This document shows, in pieces, positions 1-13,351 of a stretch of DNA of 64,000 nucleotides. The position numbers and the translations under genes are program-made. Each line of letters starts with the position of its first letter. Within the stretch, counting starts at the first letter, position 1. This stretch comes from Schizophyllum amplum (taxonomy: Eukaryota; Basidiomycota; Agaricomycetes; Agaricales; Schizophyllaceae): contig VDMD01000028.1 of the NCBI GenBank assembly GCA_007026445.1, forward strand, positions 248,001 through 312,000. Reading direction: 5' to 3'. The notes beneath the pieces were generated by a model. The model was not told the DNA's origin. It did not search any database and worked only from the letters and a program-made list of their open reading frames with translations.

Positions 1-215
1 TATCTGCACATGAGCCGCTTCGCGCGAGCACTCGAGGCGCCCAGCTGGCCAGTTTCACGTTCGTTGCGATCATGAGCCCCGAGTCCCAGCTTCTTGATCA
101 AACGCTATGGTGAGCAGACGGGCGCATTTATATGGGGAGGGGTGCTTGGGAGGTGCTTGCGCACGTCGGCCCTCCCCGCCCCCTCACCCTCTCTCCTGCT
201 TGGTACTCAGAGGTC

Positions 216-1418
216 ATGGCGCGTTGCATCTCGCTCGTCTGCCTTACCCTTTTGGCCTCACGAGCCTCGTGTTGGGCTCTCCTTCGCTGATTGTCAAGCG
301 CGACGCTATCCCGGACTATGCTCTCAAGTATGCGCCATATACCCTGCTGTACAGCAACGAGACCTATCAGCCTTCGGATGCCGCTGTCCATCTTCAGCAT
401 ACCACTCCCAAGGCAAGTACTTAACATCTCTTCGAGTTGATCTCCTAGCTGATAATCACTCAGGTCAACTTCGAGGCGATCGCTGACGCGACCACGCTCA
501 CCGATCTGAACACTCTCACCGCGGATGCCTTCCTGACCTCCAACGACGACCCCGAGACGCTGCCCGCATGGCTACTGTCCACGGACAACAAGCCCGACGC
601 GGACGGCTTGTCGGCCGCGCCCGCGACGATCATCGCCGTTCAGAAGGACGGCTTCATCGACGTCTTCTATTTCTACTTCTACTCCTTCGACTTTGGCAAC
701 GATCTCTTCGGCATCGTGTTTGGGAATCACGTCGGGGACTGGGAGCACTCCATGGTCCGCTTCGTTGACGGAGCGCCAACGCACGTATATCTGTCGGCGC
801 ACAGCAGCGGGTACGCGTACACGTACGATGCGATCCCGAAGAACGGCGACCGCCCTATAGTCTACGTTGCAGATGGCACGCACGCCAACTACGCGACCGC
901 GGGCACGCAGGAGTACACATTTGCTGGCAGTAAGTGGTCGTCTACGTGCTGTTGGACCTTGGATGCTAACCACAGACTAGGTCTTATAACGGACGACACC
1001 GATGAGGGTCCGTTCTGGGATGTTGCTTTAAACTACCGCGGCTACTGTGAGTGTACTTGTTTCCTGTACAGCTTTGCCATGTTTTTGACCAAGATGTTCA
1101 GGGTTCGATAACTCAACGACGACCTTCTCGTCTGCTGGTGGCGCCGGACCCGGAGGGGCCGCCCAGAACGCTGAGGGAGCCGACTGGCTTCTTTGGACGG
1201 GCGCATGGGGCGACGAGGAGTACCCCGATGATGACCCGCGCCAATATTGCGTGTTCGACATTTCGTGCCACTACGTGAGCGGTCCGACAGGTGAACAGGG
1301 TGGCAATGAGATGTGAGACTATCGCTGACCGTTGGTAACAGGCCCAGTACAGAAGAACCTCGGACGGAATGAGGTTTGCCAGGCTGAGGATGACTGCGAG
1401 ATCCTCGAGTCCGTGTAA
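216..1418 (+). CDS. Vps62-like (DUF946) protein, copy A
   Basis: The protein belongs to the Vps62/DUF946 family; its biochemical role is not established, and yeast Vps62 is linked to vacuolar protein sorting. Visible family blocks are [18 protein letters not shown] near the N-terminus, [33 protein letters not shown] and [16 protein letters not shown]. Canonical introns lie near 414-463, 930-980, 1048-1100 and 1290-1342, and the protein ends with EDDCEILESV at the TAA at 1416-1418. The start is uncertain. The ATG at 216 opens a good signal peptide (MARCISLVCLTLLAS) but that frame stops after 24 codons, while the domain sits in another frame whose only nearby ATG, at 107, gives no signal peptide. 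Copy B (29511) has signal peptide and domain in one frame, so a single-base frame break at about 255-275 is likely. Family assignment is firm; the 5' end is not. Confidence 0.75.
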
Positions 1419-2390
1419 ATTATCGGTTATATGTATTATGATATGACATGACCTTATGACGACTCCGAGACTCGACAATGGAATTGGCCTTCCTCGCCAC
1501 AAACTCTGCGTCGCATACTCAGGCCCGTTTACGCTGCTCAAAGCACGTGAGAGACAACCTTTGAGACTGTGGATGCTGCCCTTTCATGTCGTGCTCGATG
1601 CGACATGCGGCCGGCCATAGACATTGGCCTGCGGCCAACCCGGCGAGAGCCTCGGTGGGTGGCACGTAAAGGAAGACACCCAGTACTGCTTCGTGTCGGA
1701 GGACATCATGTACATGCCATCCGAGAACGATCATGAGGTGCGATGAGGCTGCCAGACGCAGGAAGATGCACGCTCTTCAGCCGCGCGATGGACACTGCCG
1801 ACGTCAAGGCAGCGTGAAGGGCAAGTTCAACTTGGGGACTTTCAGGTTCACGAAGCACGTGCGGTTGCCATGTGAATCCTCGGGATCAAAAGTTTGGTCA
1901 GGGGCCGAGAAGCCGGCCCTCGGCTGAGGCTGCAAGCAGGCTGTCCGAGGGAGTCCGAGGGGGCGAGAGTGCTGCGCTTGTTGATTCTCTCACCCCACCT
2001 TCATCAGGTGCAGGTCACGGCGTAACGAAAGTTGAACTTGAGTCCATCAATCTCAATAGAGCGGCGGCGTCGAGCTGTAGAGTCGCCCGGACTGACAGGC
2101 AGGAGCCCAACAGGAGCCCGGAAAAAAGCCGCCGTAAAACTCGCCCGCTGATGGGCCGTTTTGATCTCCTGGGGAATGGCCGCATGGACCTGGGTTCCGC
2201 GCTGGATCACGCGCTACTCGATCTATTCTCTCGTTGCCCTGCTCTTCTCTCTCCGCGCTCTCTCCTTTCCTTCCCCAACCATCGCCTCGCCGGGTCCTTC
2301 GGGCGTGACGCTCGCTGCCCGCTGCATCGCACCTTCGCGCTCTGCTAAGCGTTCCCCCCACACTCGTTCCCCTCAATCCTTTCGCGTGCC
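1419..2390. other. Intergenic region upstream of the GH13 gene
   Basis: I see no convincing gene here. Short open frames lack splice structure and recognisable domains. The last 180 bases before the GH13 ATG include a long pyrimidine-rich tract (about 2215-2275), a common core-promoter feature in filamentous fungi. Two CACGTG hexamers lie near 1545 and 1857. Confidence 0.5.
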
Positions 2391-4602
2391 ATGGCGACTC
2401 GCTCAACATATTTTCTCGCCCTTTCCGCACTCCTCGTACCCCGCTGCGTTCAAGTAGCACTGGCAGCTACCGCAGACGAATGGCGAGGGCGCAGCATATA
2501 CCAGTGCGTCTCGCCTATACTTCCCGCGTGGCGCGCAAACTCAGTGCTCGCCTAGGGTTCTCACCGACCGCTTCGCGCTGCCGGAAGGCGCAGACACGGA
2601 CGCGTGTAAGGTTGAGGACCAGACTTGGTGTGGTGGAACATGGAACTCGTACGTGGCGGGCGATATGTAGCGCACGGCGCGAACTCATCTCCTGCGCTAG
2701 CATTCGCGAGAACCTGGACTACATTCAAGACGCCGGCTTCACTGCACGTAGGGAACTCCGCTATTTCCCTTGACTCCTCCACTAAGTTTCTATCTCGCAG
2801 TGTGGATCAGTCCCGTGAACCAGAACTACGACGGAGAGCGTTCCGCCTACGGGGACGCTTACCACGGATACTGGATCAAGGACATTTCGCAGCTCAACGA
2901 CCGCTTTGGGTCGGCGGACGATCTCAAAGCGCTGTCGAATGAGCTTCACAAACGGAACATGTATTTGATGGTTGATGTCGTCGTGAACAATGTAATGGCC
3001 ACCCAAACCGATCCCGACTTCTCGCAGTATTACTTCAAGGACAAAGTAAGCATACATGGACGATTTTGGCCTCGTTCTCATGCTAATCAACGAGTAGAGT
3101 CAATACCATCCATACTGTGGCATCGAGTGGGGAAACACCACCAGCGAGCAGGATTGCTGGCTTGGCGATGAGAAGGTCCCCTTGCCCGACTTGGACACGC
3201 GCAATCAGGATGTCATCGACGGCTACAACACATGGATCAAGTCGTTCGTCCAGGAGTATGGCATCGATGGTCTTCGTATCGATGGTACGTGCTAGGGAAG
3301 GTCACCATAACTGGCTCTTGCCTAAATTTCTGACAGCCGCAAAACACGTCAACATCGATTTCTGGTCGGGCTTCTGCGCTAGTGCTGGTGTTTTCTGCAT
3401 TGGCGAGGTCTTTGGTGGCGACGACGTCGAGTAAGTGCTGTATCATAGTGGTGCATATAGTCGCTTATGTCCTTCGCAGTGCGCTCGCGCAGTACCAGGG
3501 ACCTCTGGACTCCGTCTTGAACTACAACATGTACACCGCTGTTACGGCCGCCTTCAAGATCCCTGGTGACCTGAACGTGAGCGCGATACAAGACACGCTG
3601 GAGCAGTCCAAGCAGAAGTTCAAGGTGCGTCCCCGTATTCTAGTCTACATCACTCCGTTGACCATCTCGTAAGGATATCACCGTGTTGGGTAACTTCCTC
3701 GAGAACCAGGACTTGCCTCGCTGGCACAACCAATCTGTGGACCTTCAGTCGCTCTAGTGAGTGCCACAAATAACTGCGAAAGCAATTCTCATTAACGATT
3801 CATAGCAATGCCATGACCTATAACTTCATGTCGAGTGGCATCCCGATCGTATACTACGGCCAAGAACAGTACTTCGCCGGTGTTCATGACCCTGTAAGCT
3901 GGCTATTGCGGTCATTTTGCGCATAGCTGATACTTTCGTAGTATAACCGCGAGCCTCTTTGGCAGTCAAACTATGAGAAGACGGCCGCATATAACCTCAC
4001 GGCGACTTTGAATATGGTGAGCGTCGATTGTTCCGGCTGGGCGCTGGGCGCTGAAGTTCTCGCAGTTTAGGAACCACCTTGTTGGCACCACCGACTGGGC
4101 TAAGCAAGACATGGAGATCCTGACGACGAGCGAATACGGCATCGGCTTCTCCAAGGGCGATGTTATCACCGTTCTCACCAACATTGGCTCGCCGGCGCAG
4201 AACGGTACCCAGATTGCTGTGAAATCCCCATACGACTCCAGTTACGCTATGACTGAGTGAGTGGCACGTATATGTCTTAAGCTGATTGTCTAACGGTCAG
4301 CAGCGTTCTCACGTGCCGTCAATGGGTTACGTCTTCCGAAGGCATGCTCGACGTCGAGTACACGGGCGGTGGCAAGCCAGGTGAGCGTTGAGAGCGGTAA
4401 TAGTCTCATTCGTCTTGCTGACCGACTGGCAGTGATTTTGGTCCCGGAGAAGGTGCTCGCTGGCTCTGGCATGTGTGGCCAAGACTCGTCCCTCGCAAGC
4501 GGCTCGAAGACTGATTCTAATGACGGTCTGGTCGTCGGCGGCTCACGACTTCTGGCCACCCTGCTTTCTGCTGTTGTTATTGTATTTGCTTGGCCTTGGT
4601 AG
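2391..4602 (+). CDS. GPI-anchored GH13 enzyme, AgtA-like 4-alpha-glucanotransferase type
   Basis: A secreted glycoside hydrolase family 13 protein of roughly 520-560 residues after splicing about nine short introns. It starts with a signal peptide (MATRSTYFLALSALLV) and continues through GRSIYQ, VWISPVNQNY and SAYGDAYHGYW of the (beta/alpha)8 barrel. Catalytic residues are visible: the nucleophile Asp in GIDGLRID (the next exon begins AAKH), the acid/base Glu in CIGEVFGG, and the third Asp in FLENQDLPRW. Two histidines conserved in ordinary alpha-amylases are replaced: region I reads DVVVNN instead of DVVxNH, and region IV reads ENQD instead of ENHD. The C-terminus is a small-residue stretch followed by a hydrophobic tail (LLATLLSAVVIVFAWPW), a GPI-anchor signal. 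Both histidine losses plus a GPI tail match fungal AgtA/AgtB, which act as transglycosidases on cell-wall alpha-glucan. The role is inferred from that match; family membership is certain. Confidence 0.85.
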
Positions 4603-5026
4603 TCCCCTTTCCTCGTCCGGTTGTACCTGTACGACGGGCGTTTATTCTGCGTCGATGTTTTGGAACAGTTGTACTATATCTTGAGCAATACGGGTAGTGT
4701 TATTTGGTAATGGAATACGTGGATCTAAAGAGTTGCTAAGGAGGATATGATTGTGTGCGAGTGTGGGGACCGCGGTGGGATCCCGTGCCAGCCTCACGTC
4801 ACACGTCACCAAGTTCTGAATTTTGATTTCGGAGTTTGAACGTGTTTGGCCTCGACGTCGACAAACGCGGTACCTCACTGCATCTCCCTCGTCTTGCATT
4901 CATCAGGCGCCGACGCGCCCGAGACCTCACTTTGGAGTATACCCCCGAGATCAGCTCAAAACGGCGACGGGACCTGGAAGCAGTGGGAACGTTTCCCGAC
5001 GTTCGACGCCGTCCAGGTCGTCCCAC
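4603..5026. other. Intergenic, GH13 to NOT1
   Basis: Holds the 3' flank of the GH13 gene and the NOT1 promoter. The frame of the first NOT1 exon stays open upstream to about 4823, so an earlier start cannot be excluded, but no conserved sequence is seen there. Nothing else is visible. Confidence 0.4.
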
Positions 5027-8000
5027 ATGGACAATCCGTCCACAAACATACACACCATCGTCAAGGCTCAGATAGTATTCCTGCTATCGACTTTGACGGA
5101 TGCCAATTTTGAGCACAATCAGGTTGAGATTCGTTCGGTGCGTGTTCACGCGTCGCAAGAAAACCAGCACCCTCTGACGCGTCGTTCCCTCGTTCCCTTC
5201 TGCAGCTCTCCGAGCAGCATGGCATCGATACCTATCTTCACTTCATACGCCGCCTCATCGTGCACTCAGCGCAGCGTCTGTCGCCGAACGTCCCAAATGC
5301 GGCGCTGGATAGCTCGAACGGGCTGACATTCCGCTTGCTCGTGCAAGAGACGCAGCGTCTGGCGCGCGACCCGCACCTCGCAGACCGCTTCCGCGATGGA
5401 GTGGACAAGGGGGAGGGGGAGATCTTCCGAACGTTTGATCTCATCCGCTTCATGGATCGCGTCGGCCTGCGCCCCCTCGAAAAGCTGGTTCTCGCCGCGT
5501 CGATCTTGTCCGGGAAAACGCGTCCTGAACTGGCAAGCCAGGCCACCTCCATCATCGCGACCGATTTTGAGGAGGCGGTCATGTCACTGTGCTCCACCCC
5601 ATCTTTCGACCACGCCGATCTCAACCCCAACGGCATCTCCAAACTCATGCGCAACCTCCTCTCCGACCCTCCCCTCGACCACCCTGTCCTCGATTTTCAA
5701 CAGCGTCAGGCGCTGATAGTAGCTTCTCAGTCCAAATACGGCCGAGAGACTATCGCGCCAATTCTTTACAACATCCTCCCGCAACTCAGGTGCGTACCCT
5801 GCCACAGACTGCCACTTACGTATACTCAAATGTCTTCCAGCCTTCCCGCTGGGATCACACTAGTTCAGACATTGATGCAGTTGGGACCAGAAGCGACCAA
5901 CGATCCCGACGTCGTTCGCGCCATCTTCGCACGTTTCGGCATCTCGGACGCGTCCCCTCCCGACAATAACATGGTTGTTGATCTCATCCAGACATTGGGC
6001 CGCCTCGCAGCTGAAGGGTCGACCATGTGTGACATGGGAGCCGTTGTCCGAGCGTTGAGCAGCTATGTGAGTACAGCCGATGCTCTGGCTTCCCGTTAGC
6101 CTGACCCCTTGCAGCCTGTGCAGTTTGACTGGCCCGCTGTCATCAGGTCCTTCGACTGGCCTGATCGCGTCGGCGTCGATACTGCGACACTGAAGCTACT
6201 GATCGCGGTCCTTATAAACTCGCCAAGAGACGCCCACCCTCACGCTGTCACGGGCTTTTGGACCACGTGGAACAATTCGCTATATCAGCTTCGACTACTC
6301 GACGCGCTGCTCTCCCTACCCGCCGACACCTTCAATTTTGTCACCTTGCCAGGCCATCGCATCGTGACCGTGGACGACGTGTCCATCGCCAGTCCGACAA
6401 TCAAATCGCTGGCGGCCAATGTTCAGGGGCATACCTGGAATTCGCTCGACCTCTTCCAAGTGCTGGTCAGGCTAGCGGATACCGACTCTCCGGACGTCAA
6501 GGGCTGCATACGCGACATGCTGGACAAAGCCATTAAGATCAGCGCTGAGCTTGTGCACATGGGCTTGTTGCAGGTGCCGGTATGTGGTCTCCAATGCAGG
6601 AACGTGCGCATGCTGAGTATGCTATCAGAATGCGAATTGGAATGAGATACGCTTGGAGTATTCACGGAGGCTCCTTGCCATGTTCCTTGGAGGGCACCCC
6701 AACCACCAGCTGGTCTTCATGCGGATATGGCAGATACAGCCGTCCTACCTCACCGACGCCTTCCGCGACTTCTACGAGGAGAACCCACAGAACATCACCC
6801 GCATCCTGGACGTTGCGCAAGATCTCAAGGCAAGTCGTCTTCGCATCGTACCGACGAAACCTAACTTGGCCACGATAGATTCTCGAGGCGCTCCTGGAGG
6901 TCCGGCCATTCACCTTTGCGTTGGATGTCGCGGCGTTGGCATCGCGTCGCGAGTACCTCAACTTGGACAAATGGCTCGGAGACAAGGTTGCTGCTCACGG
7001 CACCGAATTCCTCATCTCTATCGCCGACTTCCTCAAGGAGAAGATGGAGAGCGAGAAGTTGACCAGGATCACAGATCCGCCTGTGGAGAGTCGGACAATG
7101 CCCATCAATCCCAGCACAGTTTCCATCATCTTGCGCGTCATTCGTGGCAGGTCAGTTGGTTGGCATGTGCAGAAACAAGTGGTTGACCCGTCTTATAGCT
7201 CGCATCTCATGGAACAAGCCGATGTCGACTACGCGCTCGACGTCCAGAACATGTGTTTTCAGGTGTATCCGCGCCTGATGAACCTCACTCCTGGAGCCGA
7301 CGTGGAGTCAGGTCTGACAGTCATTCAATATCCGCAGGACATCGAGAACGAGGTCGACCTCATCTACAAGCGGATGTACGACGAGAACATATCCATCGAC
7401 GAGGTCATCGCCATGCTGCAGCAATTCCGGTCATCAACGAACCCTCGGGACCAGGAGGTCTTCTCATGCATGATCCACTTCCTCTTCGACGAATATCGGT
7501 TCTTCCAGTCCTACTATCCTGACCGGGAGCTGGCTATGACGGGCTATCTCTTTGGCTCTATCATCCAGCACGACCTCCTCGACTACATGCCCCTCGGGAT
7601 AGCAGTGCGCTACGTCATCGATGCCCTCAATTGCCCGCCAGACAAGAACCTCTTCAGATTCGGTGTGCAGGCATTGTCGCGCTTCGAGTCGAGATTACCT
7701 GAGTGGCAGCCTCTCTGTGCGGAGTTGCTCAAGAATCAGCATCTCATCGAAGCTCGCCCTGATCTTGCGGCGACACTGCAACGCGCCCTTACGCTCGGCC
7801 CAGACGGCGATGTTACAGAGCTGCGTGTGCCAGGCTTAGGACTCGGGGGGATGGTCGAGACGCCGCCTGTCTTCCTTGCGATTCAGCCCGATGTTATGGA
7901 TGAGGACGTCGAGACCCCGTCTGAGGAACTATCCGACAAGATCCTCTTCATTGTCAACAATCTCGCGCCGAGCAACTTCGACACCAAGCTGGTTGACATG

Positions 8001-11000
8001 AAGGAGTCGTTCTCCGACGAATACGCGCGATGGTTTGCCAACTACCTGGTGGACCAGCGCATCTCCACGGAGCCGAACAACCACTCGCTGTACCTGCGAT
8101 TCTTGGACGCGCTCAATCGCGTGTCGCTGAACAAGTTCGTCCTCCAGGAGACGTTTGTCAAGGCGGCGGCCCTGCTGAACTCGGAGAAGACGGTGCAGAA
8201 CAGCACGGAGAGGACCGTCTTGAAGAACGTCGCTTCGTGGCTCGGAACGATAACGCTCGCTCGCGATCGGCCTATCAAGTACAAGAACATCTCTTTCAAG
8301 GACTTGTTGATGGAAGGCTACGACAGTGGTCGGCTGATTGTGGCGATCCCTTTCGTGTGCAAGACGCTCGAGCCTTGCGCGCAGTCCAAGGTGTTCCGAC
8401 CTCCCAACCCGTGGCTTATGGCGGTCGTCAGCCTTCTTGCCGAACTATACCACTTCGCCGAGTTGAAGCTCAATCTGAAGTTCGAGATCGAAGTTCTTTG
8501 CAAGAGCCTTGACATCGACTTGGACGCCGTGGACGCTTCGGTCATCGTGCGCAGTCGCCCCATGAACGACGTCGGTCCCTCTCTGCCGGAATATCCTGGA
8601 GACATTGATGCCCTGCCCATCGGCGGCTACGACCCAGCGTCTATGCTTGGTGAACCACCGGTCTTGCCCTTGACGGAGATGCGCCAGGTCGGATCGCAGA
8701 TCGAACAAATCTTGTCCACTCTGGCGCAGCACGTGCAGATCAGCAGCACGCTCAGCCCTCTCATCGGCAACCCGACGTTCAAGCGTGCGGTGCAACTTGC
8801 AGTTGACAGAGCGGTTCGTGAGGTAGGTCATACCTTTGCAACTGAGTCGCAGATTTTCATTATGCGTGCTACAGATCATATTGCCTGTCGTTGACCGCTC
8901 CGTCACTATAGCTGGGATTTCCACGAGGGAGCTCGTGGCGAAGGATTTCGCAACTGAGACGAATGACGATAAGATGCGCAAGGCGGCGCATAGCATGGCA
9001 GCGAAACTTGCTGGCAGCCTCGCTATGGTCACCTGCAAGGAGCCCTTACGAACCAACCTCGCTCAACACTTGCGTCAATTCCTCGCAGATCATGGGTTTT
9101 CCGACGTGAGTTGTATCGAGGATGTGCAGAGCGACCTGCTAATGTCCTGCAGATCGCTGCGGTGGACAACCATATCATGGACCTTGCGCTAGACAACTTG
9201 GACAATGCGTGCAGTGCGATCGAGAGGGCAGCCATGGAACGAGCAATCACGGATGTAGACGAAACTTTCGCACCGGCGTTTGAGGTACGGCGTCGCCATA
9301 GCGAGGCACGTTCAGTGATTGCACTGTGCTCATCATTCGCTTATCCCGCCGTTAGACCCGAAGTGGACCGTTCTGGGACCCGTCCAATCCGGTCCACAGC
9401 GTCACCAACAACCTACCGGACGTACTGCGCCTCAACAAGAACGGAGTTCTGCCTGTTCAGCTCAACGTCTACGAAGATTTCAGTGCGTACACAATCTCAT
9501 CAAACCGCTGGTTGCTGATTCATTTCTCAGGCGTCGATCCAAAGCGGAGGACAAGCCGCCCAAGTTCGGCCATGCCATTCAACGCGCAGGGGCCGTACCC
9601 TTCTGCGACGCCCGCGCCGCCGCTCGCCCTGACCGCGCAAGCGCCGAGCAATGAGGCTGTCATGGAACGCTTTGGTGTGCTCATCCGGGACTTGGACAAC
9701 GTCCTGGTACAGCTCCCCATTCAAAGTTTGGCGCTCCTTCCGCCCAACCACGACGTTCGCCATCTGGTTCGCCAGATCATGATCAACGCCCAGGAGTCCG
9801 ACCGCAGACAGGCACCACTCCAGATGTCGCAGAAGATCGTCCAGCTGTTGTACAAGGCGCCTACTCAACTTGGCCGCGAAGTTTACGTCGCTCTGCTGGA
9901 CCAGCTCTGCCGTCACTTCGAGGACACCGGCAAGGAGGCTATCAACTGGTTGATCTATGCGGAGGACGAGGTTAGCTTCATCACATTCCCCATTGTACGA
10001 CTGCTAACCCTGTCACAGCGGAAGTACAACATCCCTGTCACCGTCACGTTGCTTCGCAGCCGACTCTTCGAGCTTGCTGTTTACGAACAACAGCTTGCCA
10101 AGTTCTTGTTCACCGATCCTCGTCCTAGCCTCATCAACTTCGTCATCGGCCTCATAAGGGAATGTCTGACGACGGATCCACCTCTGGCAACGCAGAGCCA
10201 GTTCCCTTACTGCATCGAGGTGTTGAGCCAGATCGCTCAATCGGACAAGACGACAGACGAGTGCGTAATTCCGTTGCGGCGCGCGTATGCCTACTGATAA
10301 ATGGTGTTGCAGAGTGGCCCACTTCATGGATGATCTGCGCGGCGTCCGCCGACCGTCTCTTCCTGCTACGCCCGACATCATCGCCCGACAGCCGTCAACG
10401 AAGCCGGAGAGTGACCAGCTGCGCGAAGCTGGATTCTGGTTCCAGAGCTGGGTGCAGATCTACCATCGGTCGCCAAACCCAGAGAAGAGCTTCGTCGGCT
10501 TCATTACGCAGGTGCTGAAGAGTGGGGTACTCAACATCGACGAGGCATCGCAGCTGTTCTTCCGAGTCTGTGCCGAGACGAGCGTCAACCACTACGCCAA
10601 GGCCATCGCTATGGGCAACTACGCTTCGGCCTACTCGTACGTAGACGCGATGTCGAAGTTGGTGGTCTTTATCATCAAGTACCACGGCGACCCGACCGGA
10701 GTCAACGCGGATCAGGCGAAAGTGCACTACTTCAAGAAAGTGTTGTCGATCCTGATCCTCGTGTTGGCCTACTTCCACGAGGAGCAAGAGCCGTTCCAGC
10801 AGAAGCCCTTCTTCCGCTTCTTCTCCAGCCTCTTGAACGACCTCAACTCCATGGAGGTATCGTTGGGAACAGTCTACTTCCCTCTATTGGTTGTGTTCTG
10901 GTGCGTCCTCAACTCGACCTGCACTCTCACATTTACTCAATTTGAAGTACAGTGAGACGCTGAGCGGCTTGCAGCCTATCTACTTCCCTGGCTTCGCCTT

Positions 11001-12135
11001 CTCGTGGATGGGCCTGATCTCACATCGTCTCCTGATGCCGAAGCTGCTTTTATCCGAGAACCGCGAGGTATGTACACGCACCAATGGTCCAAAACACGTG
11101 CTCATCTTGCTTCAGGGCTGGGCGATATTGCAGAAGCTCCTCATCGCGCTGTTCAAGTTCTTGGCGCCGTTCCTCAAGGAATCCGAATTGAGCGTACCTG
11201 CACGGGACATGTACCGCGGGAGCCTGCGGATCCTGCTGGTACTCCTGCATGACTTCCCCGACTTCCTGAGCGAGTATTACTTCTCTCTCTGCGACGCCAT
11301 CCCGTACCGGTGCATCCAGTTGCGCAACGTCGTCCTCAGCGGCTTCCCCCAGACCATGGTCCTTCCGGACCCGCACTTGCGCGACATGAAGCTAGAGGCC
11401 ATCGCCGAAATGATGGGGCCTATCCCGCCAGTTCTGTCCGACTTCGCGGCCGGCTTGAAGGGCGGAGACCTGAAGGCTTACCTGGATCAGTACCTTCTTG
11501 GACGGGGATCGACTTCGTTCTTGCCGTCGCTCAAGGAACGGCTACGCATCACCAGCCCGATGGAGGGAGTAACAGAGAGCTACAACCTGTCGCTGATGAA
11601 CGCCTTGGTCATGTACATTGGTGTGTCCTCGGTCGCTCAGGCGAAGGCCAGGAACGGCACTACGCTCTTCGCGCCGAGCGACCCTGGAGTCGTCGCGTTG
11701 CAATATCTCGCCTCGTCGCTTGACCCTGAAGGTATGCTTTACACTCATGGCTGAGATTTCGCTCTAACGAAGTACTCAGGGCAATTCCATCTCATCACGT
11801 CCATGACGCTCCATTTACGCTACCCTAACGCCCATACCTACTGGTTCTGCTCGCTTCTTCTTCACCTCTTCATTGAGGTGAACGAGGAGAAGTTCCAAGA
11901 GATCTTGACCCGCGTCCTCCTGGAGCGCTTCATGGTGCACCGTCCGCACCCATGGGGCGCCGTCATGACGTTTGTCGAGCTGCTCGGGAACCCGAAGTTC
12001 GACTTCTGGGGCAAGGAGTTCATCCACGTTGCACCGGAAGTCGCTCTACTTCTGGAAAGTGTAAGTCATCGTCTTGCGCCCCTCGTTACGTCGTCTAAAA
12101 CTACATAGGTCGCCCGCAACATTTATCCTCAGTAG
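5027..12135 (+). CDS. NOT1: CCR4-NOT complex scaffold subunit Not1 (CNOT1)
   Basis: Scaffold of the CCR4-NOT deadenylase complex in cytoplasm and nucleus; it holds the Caf1/Ccr4 nucleases, Caf40 and the Not module. The spliced protein is about 2,100 residues, normal for fungal Not1. In order: an N-terminal HEAT region starting NIHTIVKAQIVFLLSTLTD (5027-6660); a middle HEAT region (6700-7860); the Caf1-binding MIF4G domain (about 7915-8560, with FDTKLVDMKESFSDEYARWF); the Caf40-binding CN9BD/DUF3819 region (about 8690-9260); a linker with a Pro/Ala-rich stretch near 9580; and the C-terminal Not1 homology domain (about 9650-12135), ending ESVARNIYPQ. More than a dozen short introns interrupt it; the longest exon runs about 6895-8825. 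The ATG at 5027 was chosen because conserved sequence begins right after it. Confidence 0.93.
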
Positions 12136-12609
12136 AAATAAGCCTCTGTCGATGTTGTCATTGCTGTCGCTATCTCGCACGTATCTTTTCTGTTCTATTG
12201 GGTTTTCTGTTCTCTTCATGTCTTAGTTATTCCTTACACACTGTATTGTATCAACATCTTCTGTCAATGTTCAAAGCTGCGCTAAGATGGTTGGCATTGG
12301 ACAAGTGGCGTGTCTCCATAACTGATATCCTTAGACCCAGAAGTCGTACATAATGTGTATCATTTGCTGCTCCCACAGTTTGCGTAACCTGCGTCTTGCA
12401 AGCCAGTTCCCACCGGGTTCCCACTCAATGAAGTAGGCGCGGACATGTTCATCCCCTAACGATTGGTGACAACGTTTACGACGTCGCACCACAAGACAAA
12501 CGCAAGGTCAAGTTGAACATTGCACGTGCTCGTGCACCCATGATATTTACAGATCCGCCCTTATGTTACAGCATAATCCCAGGAGCCTCTAAGTCTATAT
12601 GCCCTGCTA
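12136..12609. other. 3' flank between convergent NOT1 and a hypothetical gene
   Basis: No gene seen. The stretch is less GC-rich than its surroundings and must contain the 3' UTRs of the two convergent genes. Confidence 0.5.
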
Positions 12610-13351
12610 TTATGGCATCTCCGTTTTGACACACTCGAATCCGACCTCGTTCCGATGAACGAAATGACCGCGCATCTTCACGACACATGCGTACGACGGT
12701 CGTGCCCCTCCATCGACGACGATCTCCACATCCTCCGCGATTCGTGGCGTCTTTTCTACCAGACGAACGGCTGCCACTCCCTGATATCTCTCCGTCCAGT
12801 CCCCGTGATAAACCACTTTGCGGAGGTTGGGCAGCAACCTCTGGCGATCGTGCCGGCCGACTCTCGCCTCGACCAAGCGGCGAGCAGCGTGCAGAGACGC
12901 CGGTATCTCCTGTATGGATTGCGACGGCACGGCAATGTGCAGGATAGATATCGTGCGGCGTAAGCAGGGAATGCCTTCCAAGCGTTCGATCATAGGGTCG
13001 CTAGCTTCGTAAGGGTCGGTGATGACGATGGGAACCGCCTTTGGCACGTAGAAATGAGGGGTAATGCACTATTAGAGCGTGTCAGTGCATTATTCTGGAG
13101 TGTATGTGTAAAGTACGCACTTGTGTGCAGTAGATGCTGTTGTTTTGAACCTCTAGCGGGAGCTTGGCGCGCTGCTCGACCGCCTCAGGTGTTGGTATGC
13201 CACGAGGGGCGTTTCCGGAACTGTTTTTGGTACCAGTCGCAAAGACGATTTTGGGGCGAGGGGATATCGATGATGTCGATGACGATGAGGACGAAGAAGA
13301 ATAGAATATAGTGGTAGCAGCGTCGTTTCTAGGCATGGCGTGCATGGTCAT
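12610..13351 (-). CDS. Hypothetical protein, two exons
   Basis: I do not recognise this protein. Exon 1 (13351-13121) encodes an N-terminus with a run of eight serines followed by a basic, Pro-containing stretch. A canonical 52-nt intron (13120-13069) joins in phase to exon 2 (13068-12610), reading CITPHFYVPKAVPIVITDPY across the start of exon 2 and ending VGFECVKTEMP. The total is about 230 residues with no signal peptide or membrane segment. An alternative start is the ATG at 13336. TATA-like sequences occur upstream on the minus strand near 13470-13515. The clean intron and long in-frame exon make a real gene likely; the function is unknown. Confidence 0.6.

Noticed and set aside
8445..9056. 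Antisense frame within NOT1
   Set aside because: It lies opposite conserved NOT1 exons and is a shadow of their codon usage.
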